64,000 bases of DNA from Galerina marginata (lineage: Eukaryota; Basidiomycota; Agaricomycetes; Agaricales; Galerinaceae). Under the pieces are notes generated by a model that saw nothing but the letters and a program-made list of their open reading frames with translations, was not told the origin of the DNA and did no database searches. The translations under genes were made by a program, and so were the position numbers. Below, one piece after another: positions 58,328 to 64,000 of the stretch (the stretch's first letter is position 1; each line of letters starts with the position of its first letter). The stretch covers positions 124,001-188,000 of the forward strand of contig JAECYW010000014.1 of assembly GCA_023014335.1 (NCBI GenBank), given 5' to 3'.

Positions 58328-59510
58328 TTAATGTCCCACTGAGACCGCAATGGAACTCGAGGTGTCGGATTTCGCGGCATCGTTCTGAGTGATTCCGCTT
58401 TCGACATCGATTTGCTGAGGTGGAACTTCCATGGTTGGAACTTCCATGATTGGATCTTTAAGGACGGCTCCGTCCATCTTGCAGTCCTTGAAGTACGATT
58501 TATAGATTGTTTTTAACATAAACGGAGTGTTGGCGACGATGTTCGAAATTGAAGCCTGTTGGAAGTAGTTAGTTCTTAATTTCGTTCCCTGGAGTTTGAA
58601 TAGATATGCTAACCGATAGATTAGCGAGACATAGAATGGTTGATTGACTGGAGTGAAACTGAGCTATGAGCAACAGCCAGCATATAGTATTTGATACGAG
58701 GGTCCACGTGCTGCATGAGAATGCTAGTCGTATTGTCCATTCTTGTATGGGCAGAAATCGCATTTTGACTATTATCTTCGTTGAAATGTACGCAATCGCC
58801 AGGTCAGCGAGTATGTCGGCTTGAGAATAATCAAGTTAGACGAGGTAATTAGGATCTTAGGCGATTATTTACTCAGCAGCATTATTATAGCCATGAAGAG
58901 AGGCAAGGAAGTGAAGGACGTTGAGCTCGCGTCAATTGGGTTATAGTAGCATAGCAAGTTGAGGGCGATGCAGTAGCCCAGTCCTGCGTTGACCATAATA
59001 GTGGCGAGTAACCTGCACTTTGTGACGACATGGTCCACTTCGTGAAAGATGCGGGCGATTCCCATGACAAGGCTTGCGCGGGAGAGCCTGTTGAGGCGAG
59101 GGTGATGACCGTCATAATTCTCAGAATAAAATTTCATACCATGTTGCAAGGAAGTACGCGTTGATGACAATTTGGAACATGACTGGGGCTATATGCATCG
59201 GCTTCGTAATGACTTGTTGGATATTAGAAACCGCTGTGCATCGTCAGAAGGAAGGCGTACCTGTTGACAAAAGAATTCCGAACATAAACATCCCGCTTCC
59301 AACCGAAAATACTGCTAGTATATCGTCCGTGGATAGGCTCTCTTTCTGTTGGCGGTAGAAAAGCCGAAATATAGTCGATGTGAAGACAAGGGCGTGGAGT
59401 GTAATGAGAACGCCTGGAATTCTGTTAGACCGTACCAATGTCAATGTTGGGTAAATGGGATGCATCTTACCCGCCCAGGGGGTTGAAATAAAGGTTGAAC
59501 CTTCAGGCAT
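58328..59510 (-). CDS. Seven-transmembrane protein of the basidiomycete WWDD/PTH11-like type, copy 1
   Basis: Exons, read downward, are 59261-59510, 59140-59188, 58873-59087, 58614-58819 and 58328-58555. They join in frame to 315 residues. Hydrophobic segments are VLITLHALVFTSTIF, ILAVFSVGSGMFMFGILLST, PVMFQIVINAYFLATW, LLATIMVNAGLGYCIALNLL, MAIIMLLTDILADLAIAY, IRLAFSCSTWTLVSNTICWL and a last one near ASISNIVANTPFMLK. The pattern H-A-x-x-x-x-S-T-x-F-R-L-x-Y-R before S-x-D-D, T-W-L-S-R-A-S-L-x-x-G-I-A-R, and a hydrophilic tail is that of fungal 7TM proteins thought to act as receptors. Ligand and partner are unknown. The tail repeats MEVPTMEVP. The start MPEGSTFIST at 59510 is likely but not certain. 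Confidence 0.75.
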
Positions 59511-60868
59511 AGTGAGTATATACCACGCCGTGGTGGGTGTTGAAGGAGTGTATGTGTTGTCAGCGGGGAGGCGGAGAAAGATTGTGGGTGGGCAATACAA
59601 GCGTTGCTGGTTTTAGGACGGGGTTGAATGAGGAAATAGTGGGTGCAGTTTATAAGAAACTCTCGTTCGCAGAATTTGTAGGTTCGAGTAGGGGACGAGC
59701 GTGGGAGGAAGGGGTCGTATCACTGGCTCGGTTTCGTTTGGTTGTGTGCTCCTGAGTTTGGGTTTCTGAGATATCTATGGCCGAAAATTCTTTGTTTACG
59801 AACTCAGGTTCGGTTTCACCTTCGGGGAGGCGGATAACCGCACATCACTTCTAATAGTCAAGATCTCGCGAATTCTCTTGATAAAATAATATCTTTGTTT
59901 TCTCAAACGTTTACCGTGCTTCTGGGAGGGTGTTGGCTTAGTATGCGGTCGTGTGGGCTTATAACTTGGCTTAAACCAAATTCACAGGAGGGCTGGTAAT
60001 TTTTTTGTCACCTACTTTTTAGCAATTTTTTGAACAATTGGGTCTGTTTCGTTGGTGCCAAGGTCAACGGTTGGCTATCTGAGAAGATACGCCGTCGAAA
60101 AAATGATAATCTCGGTTGCTCTTTAAGTAGCGATCGTGTTTGTTGGGAAGGGTCGCATCAGTGAATTTTACCGTTTTCTCTTGAGAAAATTGGGGAGTTT
60201 TAGTTAGTTCGAGTCACTGTGACGGTGGATTCATTAGGGGAAGCGACCACAGTCGCTATACATAGGTTGATCAAACGACTGCGGGTCAAACCTTTTTAGA
60301 TCGATTCCGCTTTTCTACTTTATTGCGACGGTGTAGCTGGTTGTAATTAGGACTCTGCAAATATTTCTACCTGTTGAAACTGGATACTGGATCTGTATTT
60401 CCATTGCCCTGGAGTCGATCGACCTTTTTTTAGACAATCTTCATTGCAAGATGTCGTCATTATTCAAGGTCATCTCCAGATTTTTCCGTAACATTCGTGA
60501 CAGCGGATGATTGCAGGTAATACACGGCTATCTTGGACACAGGCACGAAATGTATCAATGATTTGAAGAATTATGGATGCATGTAGAATACTGTTGGAGG
60601 TATCCATGTAGGTATGGTCACGTTTATGGCATTGATTGGCGCTGAGGGGCGTGTTTCCAGTTGCGTAACGCTCACACTTAACTTGACGTCCAACATTCAT
60701 AAATTGAGCCGCAGTTCTCTGTGTGCCTCATGGGAATTTCTCTAGGCTGACGGGGATAATCTGAGAAATTTAGACTAGCTACAGGGCTTCTGTATCGAAA
60801 TTCTATTAAATTTAATCCCCGTTTGGGTAAGTCACTTGGATGCAGTGGTCTAAGACAGCATCATTTGG
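59511..60868. other. Intergenic, no gene supported
   Basis: A minus frame at 60470-60700 (76 codons) and a plus frame at 59537-59755 are open, without motifs or supported splice sites. Confidence 0.4.
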
Positions 60869-61507
60869 TCAATAACTCTGGAATATTTAGTATGAGGTTA
60901 ATAGGGAGAATTATGACAGTAGAAGTTCCTACAGTTTAGTTACCGTGTTTGCAATCGGTATGTCCTCTTCGGTCATGTTCCTTACTCCACGACTAGTCTG
61001 TTTAACAACCAGAACAGACCCTCTCCACTTCGGGCTTGTTATTCGGCTTAGTTTGCCGATCAGTTCGTTCGTGTGAAGCTTTTCATCATCCTGGAAACTA
61101 GGCGATTAGATTTTGAGATCACATGGTGCTTCATGGAGTTGTTACCTTAGGACAAAATATGACTGAATACGATGCTTCGAGCCTTCTCCCCCCTGGGAGC
61201 GTATCTATCGTGGCGTTATTTCGATCGAGATCGACAAGATGAGGGTATGCTTCATTATAGGTAGGTATCCAATATTCGAGGGCTAGGTCCTCAAATGTAT
61301 CTGCCTTGGATAAACCGCGGTCGACGGGTATGGGCACTACATGTACATCTTTGCAAATTGAGCCATAGAGCAAGGCATTGTACAACTTCCTGCCCTAGAG
61401 GTGATTGAAACTCTGGTTATTAACGTTCAAATGTGTGTAGATCGATTACATACCTTTTTGTTAGCATGGATGTTGTAGGAAATGTCGAGGACGTCAATGT
61501 CGCGCAT
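60869..61507 (-). CDS. Lineage-specific protein of unknown function
   Basis: Exons 61454-61507, 61146-61394 and 60944-61090 are all phase 0 and clean, and a tiny last exon ends near 60869 or 60861 (about 152 residues). The protein reads MRDIDVLDISYNIHANKK, GRKLYNALLYGSICKDVHVV, PIPVDRGLSKADTFEDLALE, YWIPTYNEAYPHLVDLD, LPGGRRLEASYSVIFCPK, then DDEKLHTNELIGKL, WRGSVLVVKQTSRG and MTEEDIPIANT. It has no signal peptide, membrane segment or catalytic motif. It resembles an unnamed agaricomycete family, from memory. It sits between the two 7TM genes on the same strand. The very last codons are uncertain. Confidence 0.6.
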
Positions 61508-62111
61508 GATAGAATAATTATACCGCTGCTGTTTGTAGGCAATCGAGGACGTGCTTAGAGAATATTTAGACAAAGCTTTTATATGGACGACAGCGTGAAC
61601 CTGTCATCTCAAATACATCGAAGGATCGCACGTCCATACCGGATTTTTACTGTGGATCGTTCAGTTGAAAGGTGTATTCCCACATAAATAGCGACTATTA
61701 GTGAGAAAAGAGAAACAGAAAAATGTGAACAGGCGCCGCCACGAACTAACACAAAACTCGGACAGATAAATTGGAAGAACGGGGCCGAAAAGAAAACAGT
61801 GTCGAAAGACCAAACAGAATATAGCGAATAATGTCTAAAGTGTCTTATGCAAAAGGGATTTGGGTGGCGGCGGCACTATGAAATTTGATGTAAGAAACCA
61901 AGAAGCTGTATAAGACATGGGAATGAAACGGAGATCGAGGGTGGAGAAGAATAAACGATAGATAATTTGCATTTATTGTTGGATCGCGGCAGGCGACATC
62001 GAAGGCTGAAGGTATAGCATTGATGGATTGAATATTCCAAGCGGTAGAGCTTGACACACCTTGTATATGATACAATATTTTACAAGTGGATTCAGACATC
62101 GAAATTCTGGC
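61508..62111. other. Intergenic between the lineage-specific gene and 7TM copy 2
   Basis: 61845-62099 minus is open (84 codons) but lies directly behind the 7TM stop in another frame and shows no motif. It is probably 3' untranslated sequence. Confidence 0.4.
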
Positions 62112-63167
62112 CTAAAAGTCCGGAATAGTATATCTTGACGGGCTGAGAAGTCGTTCGAGGACCTTTCGGTTTATGTAACCCAGCATGACAGGAAGGTTAC
62201 ACGCGAAAACACAGACAATGACCTGGAAGATAGTTGAGTTAGCTGGGATGAATAAATATGTGGATGACTTACCGAAGCATTCTCGAGTGCGATTATCAAA
62301 TCCCTGTTTGCTGGTGGTGGTAGGAGCCTCACGAACGTAAGTGCTGAGGTTACCGCAATTATCCACATCGTGCACGAATACCCAATGAAAATGACTGATC
62401 TGTGGGCTGGATCACGAAGGTGCTTGGTCATGTAAAAAGGCGACAACATTAGAGCGAGGTCGACAACGGCTCCGACTGGGTGGAGAGAGGTTAGTGTAGT
62501 GTGGACAAGGATTCTAGTTATGGCGTACCTGAGAATAAAGCGACGATGGTAGTTGGTGGTATTGGGCATTGAGAATATGGGACGTTGATCCAATTCGGAT
62601 CTACAGCGCATAGATATGTTGAGATTATGAGCATAGAACAGCCCGTAATCCCAAGTAGGATGGCGAGCAGTCTGAAAATCTTCGTTTGTTTTGGGCGGTT
62701 ACGGTCTAAGCGCGAAATTGCGAATACGATACTAATTCTTGCGAACCTGGCAGGGTAAATTAGCTCAGCTTAGGCGATGTGGAACTTGTGAAATAGGCCT
62801 ACCAAAGAACAAGTTCTTCCGTCGTCATTGTGAGCCAAAAAATGTTGTTCTGACTTCTTACAGACAACTCCTCGCCTAGTTAAGAGTGAGTGAAGTGTGT
62901 GGAAATGCGAATGGCTACTAACCCGGTAGGCATAGGCATCCGAATGTAATCAGACTTCCAAACCAACAGACTATCGCCAGCGCGTCATCCCACCAAAAGA
63001 ATGACGATCCGCGACGATAAATAAGTCGACCACAGGTAGCAAGTAGGACGACGAGGTGACCTGCTAATAGAAATGCTGTGAAGAACGTCAGTGTTGGTTC
63101 TTGCGTTTAAATAACCATTACGATGAGCAGTACCTGTTTGCTCTAAAGGGCGGTTCGCGTCTACCAT
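62112..63167 (-). CDS. Seven-transmembrane protein of the WWDD/PTH11-like type, copy 2
   Basis: Exons, read downward, are 63134-63167, 62923-63075, 62803-62875, 62529-62746, 62273-62475 and 62112-62222. They give 263 residues with all phases agreeing. It reads MVDANRPLEQTAFLLAGHLV, VLLATCGRLIYRRGSSFFWW, DDALAIVCWFGSLITFGCL, then LTMTTEELVLWFARISIVFA, ISRLDRNRPKQTKIFRLLAI, a loop with a CAVDPNWINVPYSQCPIP cysteine pair, VGAVVDLALMLSPFYMTKHL, MWIIAVTSALTFVRLLPPP and VIVCVFACNLPVMLGYINRK. The H-x8-G-R-L-x-Y-R-R and F-W-W-D-D-A-L-A motifs are the family signature. It has no long tail, unlike copy 1, and ends soon after the last membrane helix. Likely a plasma-membrane receptor-like protein, with unknown ligand. 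Confidence 0.82.
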
Positions 63168-64000
63168 TATTGAATGAGGGCGTCCGAAATGTAGAGGTTT
63201 GGGGAAGAGGTTTTGGGAGGTGTCGTTGAGTATCGTGGTGGTTTAAGAGGAACCAAGACGTACCTGAGATTCAATTCCAACTCTTACGACTGCCTACGAC
63301 CCTACTTGATGCGACAGAGTTTCTATGGACTTCTGTTTAAAAATGCCGGCTGAATTGGACGGTCGGGGACGACGGAGGGGGCAGGATAGAAACGAGAAAC
63401 GTTGAACATAAGGGTTCTGGTATCTCATGTTTTTATGACCGCTGCCGCCATTAGGAAAAAGACGGAGGGCTTCGCCTGTTCTAGATCGAACTTTTTTTTG
63501 GAGGTGGGGGTGACTGTCGAATAGAGGAATTTAGTTTGTCTTACCGTAACTCTCGAGAGTATTGTTAGTCTCATTAGTCAATCTAATTTGGAGCAGCCTT
63601 CTTGAATCGTTAGAGGGTTTGATTCGGGGGAGTTTTTGGCAAACTGATTCGTTTGTTTATGTCCATCCGAACGAACCATGTTGCGCCAGTTGGAGCTCAG
63701 CTGCCAATCTCGATTCCCCAGTTTGGTCCGGAGAACTGCAACCTATGGTTGATCCTCGGTCACTCTCCCCCTCCGGATTGCGCATAGAGGCTCGCACTTG
63801 GGCTACATGTGTCCAATGGATGCAAAAATTACTTCCCCACAGCCATGCAGACATGGAAAGAGGTATTAAACATGTCGTGAGTTTGTCCCAATTCAATGTC
63901 GTCGTCGTACGGCAAGGGACTTCGTTCTAACAAACTTTGTTATATTTCCAACGCGTTAGGGCAGCCGCTCGAGAAACACAGAGCATGTAGGCTTGGAGGC
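63168..64000. other. Right end of the window, no gene supported
   Basis: A plus frame 63562-63930 (122 codons, with SAANLDSPVWSGELQ and TWATCVQWMQKLLPHSH) overlaps a minus frame of 79 codons. Neither has a recognised domain. It could be the start of a gene continuing to the right, but no donor site decides it. Confidence 0.3.

Noticed and set aside
61845..62099. 84-codon minus-strand frame behind the second 7TM gene
   Set aside because: In another frame than the 7TM gene, no start context or motif; probably 3' untranslated.

Overview
This window is nuclear DNA of a filamentous basidiomycete, almost certainly an agaricomycete. The genes are cut by many short introns (about 44-75 nt, GT...AG), and the protein families are typical of that group: NB-ARC/TPR NLR-like proteins, a FunK1-type kinase relic, a protoglobin, WWDD-type 7TM proteins, a TEA/ATTS transcription factor, and lineage-specific proteins without a name. 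I see no bacterial operon structure, rRNA, convincing tRNA or CRISPR.

The main content, about 1-48.7 kb, is a cluster of five related STAND/NLR genes. NLR1 (minus, 1-1035, cut by the left edge), NLR2 (12013-15344), NLR3 (25298-28636) and NLR5 (43203-46529) share one six-exon architecture. It consists of a short Cys/aromatic/basic N-terminal exon, a small variable exon, three exons coding a helical bundle resembling the HeLo/MLKL-like cell-death domains of fungi, and a long last exon coding a linker, an NB-ARC ATPase (Walker A GPGGMGKTS), a winged-helix-like part, TPR-like repeats and a conserved tail. NLR4 (34143-36668) has the same NB-ARC/TPR body but lacks the five N-terminal exons. In their place it has one short exon ending in a Ser/Asn/Gly-rich motif (VVVSGGNFN). 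The natural reading is a set of intracellular receptors with one shared engine, diversified TPR sensors, and in one copy an exchanged N-terminal signalling part.

The cluster grew by duplication. NLR1 plus about 1.2 kb upstream is an inverted copy of NLR2 plus its upstream region. Behind each of NLR2, 3, 4 and 5 lies a related 2-3 kb module of degenerate, minus-strand, exon-like units. Another duplicated block occurs at about 7.75-9.47 kb and 40.26-41.9 kb, and a third at 18.9-19.95 kb and 22.2-23.0 kb. Between the inverted NLR1 and NLR2 sit a protoglobin gene with a hydrophobic C-terminal tail (3308-4117), a minus-strand lineage-specific gene (4716-5552) and a probably extracellular protein with a duplicated cysteine motif (6733-7603). 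An HNH-like gene (about 20094-21426) lies between NLR2 and NLR3, and a broken FunK1 kinase (32355-33541) between NLR3 and NLR4.

From about 48.9 kb the repeat modules stop and the DNA becomes AT-richer and apparently single copy. This part holds two convergent paralogues with an F-box-like start and a GS...DLNIVVP core (50594-51722 plus, 56226-57342 minus), a TEA/ATTS transcription factor between them (54143-55197 minus), two minus-strand 7TM proteins (58328-59510 and 62112-63167) and a lineage-specific gene between those (about 60869-61507 minus).

All gene models were spliced by eye. Exon phases were checked and agree for NLR1-5, the protoglobin, the cysteine-motif protein, the F-box-like pair, the TEA factor and both 7TM genes. 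First exons marked uncertain are guesses.
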